From: an uncultured Pseudomonadales bacterium
Lineage (GTDB): Bacteria; Pseudomonadota; Gammaproteobacteria; Pseudomonadales; Azotimanducaceae
Direction: 5' to 3'
Length of the DNA: 64,000 bases
Assembly (NCBI GenBank): GCA_943787425.1
Contig: CALSMJ010000001.1
Coordinates: 682,001 to 746,000, forward strand
Each line of letters starts with the position of its first letter. The first letter of the stretch is position 1. Below are positions 26,904-36,168 of this stretch, one piece after another. The translations under genes and the position numbers were made by a program. Under the pieces are notes generated by a model, which saw only the letters and a program-made list of their open reading frames with translations, did no database searches and was not told where the DNA came from.

Positions 26904-27860
26904 CTAACCTGAGAACAAGCTCCATATATAGCCTCCGTATCCGCACAAAAATGCTATCCCAGCTAGCCGACCGATCTTCGCGCCAAACAGTGCAAAAAGC
27001 CAAAGCACCACTGCCGCGCTCAGCATGACCCAGATATCAAACCTTAAAAACACCGGATCGATGGGAATATCGGCAAACATTAACGTGACGCCCAGCACTG
27101 CAAGGATATTAAACAGGTTACTGCCCACAACATTGCCTAATGCAACATCACTGTTTCTATAATAAGCCGCCACCAAAGTCGCGCTCAGTTCGGGAAGCGA
27201 TGTGCCCAGCGCCACCAAGCTCGCGCCAATCACGCTTTCGGAAACACCTAAATTCAACGCAAGGCTCGTTCCTGCTGTCACCACAAAATCAGCACCTACC
27301 GGTAATGCGACCATACCAAGCCCAATCAACCCAGCGATCCGCCAATACGAGCCTTTATGTGCAGGACTTGCCTCTTGGTTTTGGGTTAACTCATTTAGGG
27401 CCGCAAACGGCACGCTGCCCTTGACACTCAAGAACAAAAAGAGCGCGAGAATGAGCACCATACCAATGCCCGCAGGGAGACTTAACTCGCCAAAAAAGCA
27501 CAATAAAATAAAACCAATGGTCACCGCCAGCATCCAGTGGACTTGGATCTTGAGCCCATCTTGTTGCGTCATAATAGGATGTAATAACACCGGTAAGCCA
27601 AGCACCAAAAACACATTGGCAATATTGCTGCCAATAACATTGCCGAGCGCAATCTGAGGATGCCCCGACAGCGCGGACATAATCGAAATGACGAGTTCAG
27701 GCGCTGAAGTGCCCATTGCAACCACGGTTACCCCAACGATCAGGGGCGAGATGCCGCGTTTGGCACCAAAATCCAGCGCCCCGCGAACCAGGAAATCCCC
27801 ACCAAACATGAGCAAAATAAAGCCAAAGATCAGTTCGAGATAAATTATAAAATCAAACAC
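26904..27860 (-). CDS. Calcium/sodium:cation antiporter (CaCA family)
   Basis: A 318-residue inner-membrane protein with about 10 helices. The two inverted alpha repeats are clear: GTSAPELVISIMSALSGH with ALGNVIGSNIANVFLVLG, and GTSLPELSATLVAAYYRN with ALGNVVGSNLFNILAVLG; the Glu in each is an ion ligand. It resembles YrbG of E. coli. Start is GTG 27860. It precedes the APC permease with a 12-base gap, so both are probably one transcript. Confidence 0.9.
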   Translation of the reverse strand: MFDFIIYLELIFGFILLMFGGDFLVRGALDFGAKRGISPLIVGVTVVAMGTSAPELVISIMSALSGHPQIALGNVIGSNIANVFLVLGLPVLLHPIMTQQDGLKIQVHWMLAVTIGFILLCFFGELSLPAGIGMVLILALFLFLSVKGSVPFAALNELTQNQEASPAHKGSYWRIAGLIGLGMVALPVGADFVVTAGTSLALNLGVSESVIGASLVALGTSLPELSATLVAAYYRNSDVALGNVVGSNLFNILAVLGVTLMFADIPIDPVFLRFDIWVMLSAAVVLWLFALFGAKIGRLAGIAFLCGYGGYIWSLFSG

Positions 27861-28148
27861 TGGTGAGTAACTCGCAGCCGCTATTTATTGGAAGGCTTTG
27901 CAGATGGACGACTGCCTTTTCAGCAACCTCAAGATTTTGCTAATGCCCATCCCTGACGTCTAAATGCGGTCGTGCTAGCCCGATAAACGCCCCGTCTGCG
28001 CCAAGTCTAACGATTGCATTGGTGGAACACCAGAACCAAAAGCGGGCACTACGGCAGCTGAACCGTTGGAATAAGCTGGCTGGGGACGGCCTTGCGACCG
28101 ACCCGTTTCAGAGAAACAATCGCCAATGCCAAAACAGCGACCAGGCCA

Positions 28149-30161
28149 CTAATCCAAGCCGCTGAAAACTGTGGATGGGCTTGAAAAACTTCCGACTTGA
28201 TAAATCATGGTTGCCGTGATGTAGCCAACCAAAGTGGTCCAACCAAAGACCAACCCAGCCCACTTTAGACCAGATTCTTTGTGCATCGCTGCGATCACGG
28301 CAACGCAAGGCGCATACAATAAAATAAAGATGAGATAGCTGAACGCAGCAAGATCGCTCCCAAAATAAGCCGCCATATTCGCAAGGGCCGCGTCCTGTGC
28401 GCTGTCGCCCGTCACATCATCACTCAGATCTAGGCCGAGCGGGTCCAACAGCGCCCCTCCGAGTGCGCTCGCATTGTCATAAACACTCATGACTGCGGCT
28501 TCCCCGGACTGCAACAGCGTCATCGGCTCGGCCTCGACTTGACCGCTGTAGAGCGCGTTCAAGGTGCCGACAACTGCCTCTTTAGCAAACAACCCCGTGA
28601 AGAGCCCAACGGTTGCCGGCCAATTTTCATCCGTCAACCCCATCGGATAAAACGCTGGCGTGATCGACTTCCCAATCACAGATAAAACCGACGTTTCGGT
28701 ATCTTCGTTTCCAAAGCTACCGTCGGTTCCAATCGAATTTAAAAAGCTCAACGCAACGACCACCAGAACAATTGTCCTTCCCGCACGCAGCACGAAACTG
28801 CGAAGGCGAAACCAAGTCGTCAACAGCAGGTTTTTAATGACCGGGACATGATAGACCGGCATCTCAGCATAAGATGCTGACATTTGGCCTTGAAAGATCT
28901 GCTTTCTAAAAATCCAGCCGGTAAAGATGGCCATCAGAATGCCTGTTAAATATAACAAGAACACAATATTTTGACCTTGGCCTTTAAAGAAGGCCGCAGC
29001 AAACAGCGCGTAAACGGTCAAACGCGCGCCACAGGACATAAAAGGCGCCATAGCGATGGTCATCAAGCGATCATCTTCTTTCGATAGCGCCCGGGTGGCC
29101 ATCACAGCAGGCACATTACATCCGAATCCAACAATGAGCGGGACGAAGGCACTGCCCGGTAAACCAATCCCGATCATCAGCCGATCAATCACAAACGCGG
29201 CTCTGGCCATGTAGCCAGAGTCTTCCATCACCGAAAGACATAAAAATAAAAATCCAATGACCGGGATAAAGGTTGCAACCAATTGAATGCCGCCGCCCAA
29301 CCCTTGGCTTAACAAAACAACCAACCACGCCGGGAGGCCAAACGAAGACAACAGCTGTTCGCTGGCCGTGACAAAGACCGCGCCAAACAGGATATCGAAA
29401 AAATCAATAAATACGGCGCCTAAATTAATTGCAACCGTGAACATTAAATACATCGCTGCGAGAAAGATCGGAATGCCCAACCACCGATTCAGAACAATTC
29501 GATCAATGGCTTCGCTCGGCGGGTGCCGGACACTCGAAACCCGAGTCACGGTTTCACCAATTGCGACTGCCTTGTGATAACGACGCTCGGCGGCAGCAAG
29601 GGTTTCGATCGACGAAACACCGGTTGCACGCAGTCGTTTTGATTCGATGGCCGCTGCGGGCTGGTTCACAGACGCCGCAATAACAGCCAAAAGATCCTGA
29701 ACCCCGACATTCCGCGATGCAACCATCGGCACGACAGGCACTTTGAGGGCATCCGACAAGGCCAAGGGATCTAAACTCAAGCCCGCGCGCTCTGCGACAT
29801 CAAGCATGTTTAAGGCGATCACAACGGGCAGACCTGACTCGAGTAACTGTTGCGTCAGTATCAAATGACGTTGCAAATTACTCGCATCAACGATATTGAT
29901 TACAAGGTCACAGTCGCCAGCGGCGATATAGTCGCGAGCAACGGCCTCGTCCATGCCGCCTGCAGACTGCTCTAACGAATAGATGCCCGGCAAATCGACA
30001 ATCTCGAAACGCTCCCCCCCATGGGTTAACGATCCAGTCTTACGCTCAACGGTTACGCCTGGCCAATTCCCGACCCGCTGATTCGCTCCGGTTAAACGAT
30101 TGAATAGGGTGCTCTTACCGCAATTAGGATTGCCGAGTAAACCAATGGTTTTTAGGGTCAC
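28149..30161 (-). CDS. feoB: Ferrous iron transport protein B
   Basis: A 670-residue inner-membrane Fe2+ transporter with an N-terminal GTPase. G1 is GNPNCGKS near residue 10, G3 DLPGIYSL, G4 NMLD; then the membrane region includes two Gate motifs with conserved Cys (GFGCNVPAVMATR and CGARLTVYALF) and a C-terminal PCVAVIAAM. Start is a GTG at 30161 preceded by GGCGGG. It follows feoA with an 18-base gap. No feoC was seen. Expected to be induced under low iron via the Fur-like box upstream of feoA. Confidence 0.95.
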   Translation of the reverse strand: MTLKTIGLLGNPNCGKSTLFNRLTGANQRVGNWPGVTVERKTGSLTHGGERFEIVDLPGIYSLEQSAGGMDEAVARDYIAAGDCDLVINIVDASNLQRHLILTQQLLESGLPVVIALNMLDVAERAGLSLDPLALSDALKVPVVPMVASRNVGVQDLLAVIAASVNQPAAAIESKRLRATGVSSIETLAAAERRYHKAVAIGETVTRVSSVRHPPSEAIDRIVLNRWLGIPIFLAAMYLMFTVAINLGAVFIDFFDILFGAVFVTASEQLLSSFGLPAWLVVLLSQGLGGGIQLVATFIPVIGFLFLCLSVMEDSGYMARAAFVIDRLMIGIGLPGSAFVPLIVGFGCNVPAVMATRALSKEDDRLMTIAMAPFMSCGARLTVYALFAAAFFKGQGQNIVFLLYLTGILMAIFTGWIFRKQIFQGQMSASYAEMPVYHVPVIKNLLLTTWFRLRSFVLRAGRTIVLVVVALSFLNSIGTDGSFGNEDTETSVLSVIGKSITPAFYPMGLTDENWPATVGLFTGLFAKEAVVGTLNALYSGQVEAEPMTLLQSGEAAVMSVYDNASALGGALLDPLGLDLSDDVTGDSAQDAALANMAAYFGSDLAAFSYLIFILLYAPCVAVIAAMHKESGLKWAGLVFGWTTLVGYITATMIYQVGSFSSPSTVFSGLD

Positions 30162-30179
30162 GATTGCCCGCCTCTTCCC

Positions 30180-30419
30180 CTAAGGCACCATATCGACGTC
30201 AATGAAAGCAGCGTCTCGCTTTCGGATACTTAAAAGGGAGGGACCAACACGAACCTGCAAGGGATCCCCGAGAGGTGCTTGACGCAATACTTTGATTTTC
30301 ACACCCGGAAATATCCCCAAAGCATACAACTTGGATTGAAGTTCAACGGAAACTGATTCCGCCGACGCGATCCGTCCGATTGCCCCCATCGCCATATTGG
30401 CCATCTTCATAATTTGCAT
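30180..30419 (-). CDS. feoA: Ferrous iron transport protein A
   Basis: A 79-residue SH3-like cytosolic protein that assists FeoB. The core GRIASAESVSVELQSKLYAL then GIFPGVKIKVLRQAPLGDPL and VRVGPSLLSIRKRDA is the usual FeoA pattern, ending before VDMVP. The N-terminus has four Met codons; ATG 30419 or 30410 could be used. First gene of the feoAB operon, preceded by a Fur-like box. Confidence 0.92.
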   Translation of the reverse strand: MQIMKMANMAMGAIGRIASAESVSVELQSKLYALGIFPGVKIKVLRQAPLGDPLQVRVGPSLLSIRKRDAAFIDVDMVP

Positions 30420-30451
30420 CCAAGCGTGTTTAAGCCACGCGTTAATCTAAA

Positions 30452-30472
30452 TGCGAATTATTATCATTCACA
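30452..30472 (-). promoter_or_regulatory. Fur-like box before feoAB
   Basis: The sequence GAATGATAATAATTC (read on the minus strand, plus positions 30455-30469) is a near-palindrome with the spacing of the known Fur hexamer pattern. It lies about 35 bases before the feoA start codon, where a repressor would cover the promoter. Pattern match plus target gene. Confidence 0.7.
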
Positions 30473-30502
30473 CCCCAAAAGGCAATGCTTTCCTTGGCAC
30501 CA

Positions 30503-30530
30503 CTTGATTAGAGCTCCTTGATTAGAGCTC
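30503..30530. repeat. Two perfect 14-bp tandem copies across an SDR stop codon
   Basis: CTTGATTAGAGCTC occurs at 30503-30516 and again at 30517-30530. The second copy holds the last two codons and stop of the SDR gene, so the first copy repeats them just downstream. A small duplication by slippage is the simplest reading. Confidence 0.95.
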
Positions 30531-31289
30531 CGCACAGATGTGTCCGCCATCCACGACCACCACAGACCCGGTCATATAGCGCGAAGCATCAGAGGCTAAC
30601 AACAGCAGAGGCCCATCAAGATCGGCGAATTCCCCATAACGGCGCATTGGAATGCCTTTCACGAATTGTTCCGAACGCTCGCTCTCAAGCAACACTCGAG
30701 AGACATCGGTTAGGATGTACCCCGGTGCTAAGGCATTGACTCTGACGCCGTATCGCGCACCCTCCAAAGCCATGATTTCGGTTGCCTTGACCAACGCCGC
30801 TTTAGAGACTGCATAGGGAAACTGCCCTTTAATGGTTCGGAACGCGGTAATCGATGCAATATTCACGATACTGCCCGTGGTCCCGTGGTCAGAGACCCAT
30901 TGCGTAAAAAACTTTGATAATCGCCAAGCAGCTTTGAGATTGGTGTCAAAAACGTAGTCCCAATCCTCATCGTCAATCATCGTGTACGTTTTCGCACCGG
31001 CCTCAACCCCTGCGTTATTAATCAAGATATCAATATCACCAAACGCTTTAGCCGATTCAGACAAAAAGTTTTGGGCCGAGGCCGGATCACGAACATCCAA
31101 AGGCAACCCCAAGACCTCATGGCCCGCAGCGGTTAACGCATCCACCCGCGCTTGAATTTTATCTAACCGCCGGGCGCCCAATACAACCCGCGCACCATGT
31201 TCTGCCAAAACCCCTGCAAAATGATGCCCAAAACCCGACGAGGCGCCGGTAACCAACGCGGTCTTGCCCGCTAATGAAAACTGTTCCAT
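30522..31289 (-). CDS. Short-chain dehydrogenase/reductase
   Basis: A 255-residue classical SDR using NAD(P). The cofactor motif is TGASSGFGHHFA near residue 15, NNAGVEAG follows, and the catalytic Ser-Tyr-Lys is in NIASITAFRTIKGQ through PYAVSKAALV. The late PGYILTDVSRVLL and GSVVVVDGGH are family blocks. ATG 31289 has AGAGGAAAG upstream. The alcohol or ketone substrate is not evident; it may act with the acyl-CoA dehydrogenase locus that follows on the same strand after a 418-base gap. Confidence 0.88.
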   Translation of the reverse strand: MEQFSLAGKTALVTGASSGFGHHFAGVLAEHGARVVLGARRLDKIQARVDALTAAGHEVLGLPLDVRDPASAQNFLSESAKAFGDIDILINNAGVEAGAKTYTMIDDEDWDYVFDTNLKAAWRLSKFFTQWVSDHGTTGSIVNIASITAFRTIKGQFPYAVSKAALVKATEIMALEGARYGVRVNALAPGYILTDVSRVLLESERSEQFVKGIPMRRYGEFADLDGPLLLLASDASRYMTGSVVVVDGGHICAEL

Positions 31290-31307
31290 GTGCTTTCCTC
31301 TTTCTAT

Positions 31308-31367
31308 AAGGGCCTGGTTAACAAAGGCCGGGTTTAAAAAGGCTCACCTTACGAAGGCCAAGTTTGC
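31308..31367. repeat. Degenerate 15-bp tandem repeat, four units
   Basis: Four consecutive 15-base units begin at 31308, 31323, 31338 and 31353. They share an AAAGGCC-like head followed by a variable GGTTTAA-like tail. They lie just upstream of the SDR start, in its leader on the minus strand. Confidence 0.65.
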
Positions 31368-31543
31368 CCTGTGCCGATCTCCTATTGTAAGGACACTCAA
31401 TCATCAGATGAATCGTTCTTGCTAAGCCTTGACGCGCCCTTAACCCAACCTTGTCGCTTTTTTTGACAACCGCAATCTTCAAAAGACCGTGATGTCGAGC
31501 GAATTGATCTGGCAGAAGTGTTTTTTCAACGACGCTTTTTTAA

Positions 31544-31613
31544 AGGCGTTCTCTCATAGCTGTTCTTTCAAAGCTTTTCTCTTAAAGCTGTTCTTTTAAA
31601 ACTGTTCTTTCAG
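31544..31613. repeat. 14-bp tandem repeat, five units
   Basis: Five units of 14 bases start at 31544, 31558, 31572, 31586 and 31600, with a consensus near AGCTGTTCTTTCAA. Middle units are the closest. It sits in the otherwise empty 31290-31707 gap, beyond the 3' end of the APH-like gene. That gap also holds a perfect palindrome CTGCTCGAGCAG at 31631-31642 and no gene I can support. Confidence 0.8.
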
Positions 31614-31707
31614 GACCGCTTGTACCGATTCTGCTCGAGCAGCAGGTTCGCCAAAAAATTTAGATACCCCGGTCTACCTCATGTCACAAACTGTTTTGCG
31701 GCCCGGC

Positions 31708-33129
31708 TCATCCGCTAAAATCAAGAGCACCACCCGCAAGCGCTCGCTTGAAACCTGAGTAATTGGGTTGATCGATTGCAATTTGATTCACAACGGTTGC
31801 CCGCAAATGCTGTTGAATCGTTTCATCTGATAAGGGCACCTGACCCGTACGTAGATCTCCAGACAGCCTCGCGCGAAGCACTTCTAACGGGGCCGTCGCG
31901 TCGTCGTAGTACTGCCTTAACCGCGCTGTTTCCAAGGCCTGATGTTGTCCGCCCAGCGCCAATTCGCGTAAGACGACGTCCAGTGAATTGCTCGCAACGC
32001 GCGCAAGGAATTGCGAGCGACCTTGCAGGTTTTGCATTGCGTCGTCTCGTAAATAATCGCGAACACTCTGAATCAGTTCCTGCTGACTGGGCATATCAAG
32101 CCCGAGCGCCACGGCCGGCTCAAGTCGATCAACAGGTCCTGGAATTAAGAGATTGACGCAATCGACTTGGCATTCTGAGGTTCTGCGCCCGATCGCTGGA
32201 CGTTCCACCGATTGATCCGGGCCAGAGCGATAGTGCTCGGCCATGCCCATGCATCCAATCGCCCACCAAAATGAGCCAAAAACCTCCCAATACTTAACAT
32301 GGGCGGGATCTATCTTGACCCCACTTTCAGCTTCGTAGCCGGCAAACAGGTCCTCATAGGTCCCAAATCCGCCGACCGGCAATTGACTACCAAACCGCCA
32401 AGAATTCGTACAGATCCAGCCCAGATCTCGCATCGGGTCTCCGATGTGGGCAACCTCCCAATCGAGCACGGCTGAGATACCATCGGGCGTCAGCATAAAG
32501 TTACCAGCCCTGAAATCATTGTGGACCAGCGTCAGCCGATCCGTTTTCGGTAAATTTTCTAGAAGCCACCGACCGGTGTAGTCAATCATCGGTTGCGGCA
32601 CATTATAAGCCTGATATCGCGCCAGCATTTGATCCAAGAATTGTTTTGGCGGTAACTCAGCTAACCGTTTTCGCAAACCACTTTGATCCAGATCGATACT
32701 ATGAATTCGCGCCAAAATTTTTCCACAGGCCTTGGCAAGCGTCGGTCGAACCGATGCGAATTGCGGGTCTCGTGTTATCCGAGCGCCAAGCGCTTCGCCT
32801 TCGATCCACTCCATTATAAAGCCGTCACCGAGATCATCTTCACGGGTCAAGACGTGGTACACCTCAGGCTCAGGCACACCGACGGCCTTAGCCGACTGCA
32901 TCAACAGGGCTTCAACATCGAGGCCAGGGTGGGATGGCAAGGCTTCCACGTATTCACCACCCGGCGTTCGCCGCATCGCAAGCGGCGTTGCCATGCCATT
33001 GAGCACAACCTTTAACCGATAGGTTTCTTGGCTGGCACCTCCCGACAAGCGCTCGACTTCGAGCAACTCGGTGCAGCCAGTAATGTTTTTTACAACGACG
33101 CTTGCGAGTCGCGTTTCAAAAGTCGGCAT
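31708..33129 (-). CDS. APH-like phosphotransferase fused to a DUF6285-like domain
   Basis: A 473-residue protein. Residues 1 to about 350 form a kinase-like fold of the aminoglycoside/choline kinase type, with the catalytic LVHNDFRAGNFMLTPDG and metal-binding AVLDWEVAHIGDP. The last part (SQQELIQSVRDYLRDDAM, then LARVASNSLDVVLREL) resembles DUF6285, which I recall as a separate gene or fusion next to such kinases. Relatives commonly lie beside acyl-CoA dehydrogenases, as here: the next gene upstream at 33183 is one, 53 bases away. A role in activating an unusual fatty acid or acyl-CoA has been proposed for relatives such as ACAD10/11; exact function unknown. ATG 33129 has GGAAGGGG upstream. 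Confidence 0.83.
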   Translation of the reverse strand: MPTFETRLASVVVKNITGCTELLEVERLSGGASQETYRLKVVLNGMATPLAMRRTPGGEYVEALPSHPGLDVEALLMQSAKAVGVPEPEVYHVLTREDDLGDGFIMEWIEGEALGARITRDPQFASVRPTLAKACGKILARIHSIDLDQSGLRKRLAELPPKQFLDQMLARYQAYNVPQPMIDYTGRWLLENLPKTDRLTLVHNDFRAGNFMLTPDGISAVLDWEVAHIGDPMRDLGWICTNSWRFGSQLPVGGFGTYEDLFAGYEAESGVKIDPAHVKYWEVFGSFWWAIGCMGMAEHYRSGPDQSVERPAIGRRTSECQVDCVNLLIPGPVDRLEPAVALGLDMPSQQELIQSVRDYLRDDAMQNLQGRSQFLARVASNSLDVVLRELALGGQHQALETARLRQYYDDATAPLEVLRARLSGDLRTGQVPLSDETIQQHLRATVVNQIAIDQPNYSGFKRALAGGALDFSG

Positions 33130-33182
33130 AACCCCTTCCCAACGAATCGATTGAGTCTATCAACAGCTCCCAGCAGCGCTGA

Positions 33183-34454
33183 CTAATCGATCCGAACGCC
33201 CTTCGGCGCTTGCTGCTTCATATAACCAAACATATAGCCGGCGATCCGCCGAATTTGAATTTCCTCTGCGCCTTCTGTGATGCGATACCGACGGTGATGT
33301 CGATAAATATGCTCAAACGGCTTGTGCCGGGAATATCCTAGCCCACCGTGAACCTGCATCGCTTGATCGGCGGCTTCGCAGCACAACCGGTTCGCTTGAT
33401 AGTTACACATCGACACCTTATCCGAGACCGTGAAATTGCCATAGGTGTCCATCATCCAAGCAGTTTTATGAATCAGCGCTCGCAACATCTCGCATCGAGT
33501 TTGCAGTTCCGCCAAGGGGAATTGGATTGCCTGATTGGTCGATAGGGCTTTACCAAAGGGTTTACGCTCCATTGCATACCGAACCGACTCGTTAATACAA
33601 AATTGGGCCGCACCCAAACTCGACGCGGCTTGTCGGATTCGGTTTTCATTGAAAAAATGTTGTACCACCCCAAGGCCCCGACCTTCACCCCCGAAAATCG
33701 CCGAGTCATCGACATAAACATTATCCAGCGAAATTCGGCCGTGATCCGTTGGCATATTAAAGGTCCAAAGCATTTCCTCGACCTTAAAACCTTGGGCATT
33801 GGTCGGCGTCAAGAACGCCGTGATACCGTCACCATCGCCAGGTTTACCGCTCGTTCGAGCAAGGATCATGTCGTATTGCGCCTTGTGGATGCCAGTGTTC
33901 CAAGTTTTAGCACCGTTTATCCGCCAGCCATCACCATCGCGTACCGCAGAGGTCTCCATATGGGTCGCATCAGAACCATGATCGGGCTCGGTAATGCCAA
34001 AAGCGAACCCTCGCTTGCCTTCAAGCAATAAGGGAATCCACTCCGCCTTCTGAGATTCAGTGCCGTAAGCCAGCATCAGGAGTAATCCCACATTGTTGGC
34101 AACAATTGAGTGCTCGTTTTGCAGATCATTGTGCAGACCCAATCCCTTGGCGGCGAAGTGCTCGCGGATCACTGCCATCCCGAGGTTTGAACCATCCTGC
34201 CCGCCATAGGCTGCTGGAATGGGATAGCGATAGTGACCGGCTGCATCCGCGCGCCGTCGCGCTTCGCCAAGCAAGGCTTCCCATTCTTCGCTCGGCAAGC
34301 CGCCGCGATCCCAATCGGTTCGAGCATCTTCACGTCGATGATCAAAGAACCGAATATTGTCGTTCTCGTTTTCAAGCGGTTTAATCTCAGCCTCAATGAA
34401 GGCATCCAACACCGATAAATAATCCTGAAGATCCTTTGGGATATCGAAATCCAT
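33183..34454 (-). CDS. Acyl-CoA dehydrogenase
   Basis: A 423-residue FAD enzyme that introduces a double bond into acyl-CoA. Blocks seen: FAFGITEPDHGSDATHMETS (flavin and substrate side), GGEGRGLGVVQHFF, QAIQFPLAELQTRCE, and the C-terminal QVHGGLGYSRHKPFEHIYR with RYRITEGAEEIQ, whose Glu could be the catalytic base. An N-terminal section of charged residues (ENDNIRFFDHRREDARTDWD) is like the ACAD10/11-type subgroup. ATG 34454 follows CAGGAGTAGG. Together with the kinase-like gene downstream it forms a fatty-acid degradation pair. Confidence 0.92.
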   Translation of the reverse strand: MDFDIPKDLQDYLSVLDAFIEAEIKPLENENDNIRFFDHRREDARTDWDRGGLPSEEWEALLGEARRRADAAGHYRYPIPAAYGGQDGSNLGMAVIREHFAAKGLGLHNDLQNEHSIVANNVGLLLMLAYGTESQKAEWIPLLLEGKRGFAFGITEPDHGSDATHMETSAVRDGDGWRINGAKTWNTGIHKAQYDMILARTSGKPGDGDGITAFLTPTNAQGFKVEEMLWTFNMPTDHGRISLDNVYVDDSAIFGGEGRGLGVVQHFFNENRIRQAASSLGAAQFCINESVRYAMERKPFGKALSTNQAIQFPLAELQTRCEMLRALIHKTAWMMDTYGNFTVSDKVSMCNYQANRLCCEAADQAMQVHGGLGYSRHKPFEHIYRHHRRYRITEGAEEIQIRRIAGYMFGYMKQQAPKGVRID

Positions 34455-34666
34455 AACCTACTCCTGCTTGCTTGTTAAATTCGTTGTTCTATTGACTGTC
34501 TTAGTCCTGAGCATGACAAAACAAGTATCTTTAAACGGGGCGTCTATCCAATACGTTTCAATCGCTTAGCCTTTTTCCATCCCCCCAGGTGGCGCCAGAA
34601 CAGCGCCTTTGGTACCCCCTGTTATGCGACCCAAACACCCTAACACACCCATTGACCGAGAAAACA

Positions 34667-35425
34667 TCACACGATGCGAAAGATTAAAGGCGCCAGATCA
34701 CAGCCTTTGAGCTCATAATCACCTGGTTTTAAAGGCTGCACCTTGCCCACCGAACCGGTCATCAGCACCTGACCCGGCAGCAAGGTATGCCCGAGGGCAA
34801 GCGCCTGATTCACCATCCATTGCAAGGCCTTCCATTGCCCGCCCAAAACGTCTAGCGCGGCGCCATGGTGAAGCGTCTCACCGTCCGACATAAGGGTCAA
34901 AGTCAGGCTGTCCGGATCCATGACCGGACTCACCGCGCCCTGTAAAAATTGTGCCGCTGCCGCATTGTGCATAATCAAATCCGGCAGGCTGGGCGGGAAC
35001 TCACTGAAATTCAAATCGACCAACTCGACCATCAAACAAACGCCATCAAAGCAAGCCTGAAGCGCCTTGACCGATTCTATTGGCGTCGTGATTCGGCGTG
35101 ACAGCACAAACCCGAGCTCTGTTTCGATCATGCCTTTCGTGAAATCTGCAGATTGAATAACGCGCGCAGGCCGAGCACCCGAGGCAAAGAGTAATCCAAG
35201 CGCAGGCTCGGTCGCGCCAAAGGTCTCCTGGACCCGTTGGTTCGTTAAAGCGCCCTTAAAACCGATAACGGCATCATCAGGCCGCTGCGGCAAACCCAAT
35301 CCTTGCACAATGTAGGCATCCTTTAGGGTCGCGCCCCAGTCTTGTGGACAACTGGGCTTGGGCTGCCCTTGCGTCCGCGCGTTTTCGATGGCCTGCGCCC
35401 ATTGTTGTTGCTGCTGATCGTTCAT
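34667..35425 (-). CDS. 2-keto-4-pentenoate hydratase-like enzyme
   Basis: A 252-residue member of the fumarylacetoacetate-hydrolase-related hydratase/decarboxylase family of meta-cleavage pathways. The GFKGALTNQRVQETFGATEPALGLL block, the metal-binding acids in GMIETELGFVLSRRI and VELVDLNF, and the C-terminal LMTGSVGKVQPLKPGD are visible. ATG 35425 has AGGAGCC upstream. It lies near two isomerase-like genes on the same strand (35539 and 36169), consistent with a ring-fission degradation set. Confidence 0.87.
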   Translation of the reverse strand: MNDQQQQQWAQAIENARTQGQPKPSCPQDWGATLKDAYIVQGLGLPQRPDDAVIGFKGALTNQRVQETFGATEPALGLLFASGARPARVIQSADFTKGMIETELGFVLSRRITTPIESVKALQACFDGVCLMVELVDLNFSEFPPSLPDLIMHNAAAAQFLQGAVSPVMDPDSLTLTLMSDGETLHHGAALDVLGGQWKALQWMVNQALALGHTLLPGQVLMTGSVGKVQPLKPGDYELKGCDLAPLIFRIV

Positions 35426-35538
35426 ATAGGCTCCTGATCATGCCTGTGAAGCGGCGGTGCTGTCCCTCGATCTAACCGGCCTGTCTTACCACCGGTTTTA
35501 TCAAGCAGGTCGTTTAGTCGCCAAAATCGTGTTGGCGC

Positions 35539-36165
35539 CTATGGCCGGCAGAGCGCGGTCAATCTGGGTAGGTGCGCCATCCCCGAGAAAACCTCCCCTT
35601 GATACAGCATTGAGGGTGCACTCAAGACCCCCTGATCCGACAGCCAAAGAGATCGCTCGGCGAGTTCGGCTTTGGCAACGCTTTGATCAAATCCTCGTAT
35701 CTCGCTTGCAAGCGCTGGCATGACCGCTGTCAGTGCGGCCTGAACACAAACCGAGTCCAGCACCTTATTCGATGCCACCATACCCAGAATAAACGGGCTA
35801 ACGATCGTGGCCGACACCCCATGTTCTGCGAGCCGCAATAACCCCCAATGCGCAAGCACTGCGCCTGCCGCCGTGAACGACCAGAGATGATTCAAAGACA
35901 GTCGCTGTAAATTGCGCTGTCGTTCTTGGTCCTTGTAACGCCGCCGCGCCAGGCCACGACGCGCTTTGTAGGCTTCAAAGTCTGGCGTTCCCTTGGGTAC
36001 TTCAGCCGCGGTATTGATTGGTTCTCGCAAAAATGGCCAGACCCGGACAATTTGATCTTGGTCTGCGGCCCATTCCGCAACAGCCTTAATCCCGACAACC
36101 GACTCTGGATCGTGCAGGTTAACCAACACATGGACACTCAAAGCGTCAAAGCCATAATCCGCCAT
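35539..36165 (-). CDS. DsbA-fold isomerase-like protein (HCCA isomerase/GST kappa type)
   Basis: A 208-residue thioredoxin-fold protein without any CxxC. The N-terminal SVHVLVNLHDPESVVGIKAV replaces the redox site, the long helical insert follows, and the C-terminal QGVLSAPSMLYQGEVFSGMAHL holds the cis-Pro (APSM) typical of 2-hydroxychromene-2-carboxylate isomerases and GST kappa. It follows the similar gene at 36169 by three bases, so they may form a two-part enzyme. Function inferred from fold only. Confidence 0.7.
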   Translation of the reverse strand: MADYGFDALSVHVLVNLHDPESVVGIKAVAEWAADQDQIVRVWPFLREPINTAAEVPKGTPDFEAYKARRGLARRRYKDQERQRNLQRLSLNHLWSFTAAGAVLAHWGLLRLAEHGVSATIVSPFILGMVASNKVLDSVCVQAALTAVMPALASEIRGFDQSVAKAELAERSLWLSDQGVLSAPSMLYQGEVFSGMAHLPRLTALCRP

Positions 36166-36168
36166 CGG

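Noticed and set aside
35457-35723. 88-codon plus-strand frame at the hydratase/isomerase junction
   Set aside because: It overlaps the end of the minus-strand isomerase-like gene and has no domain or ribosome site.
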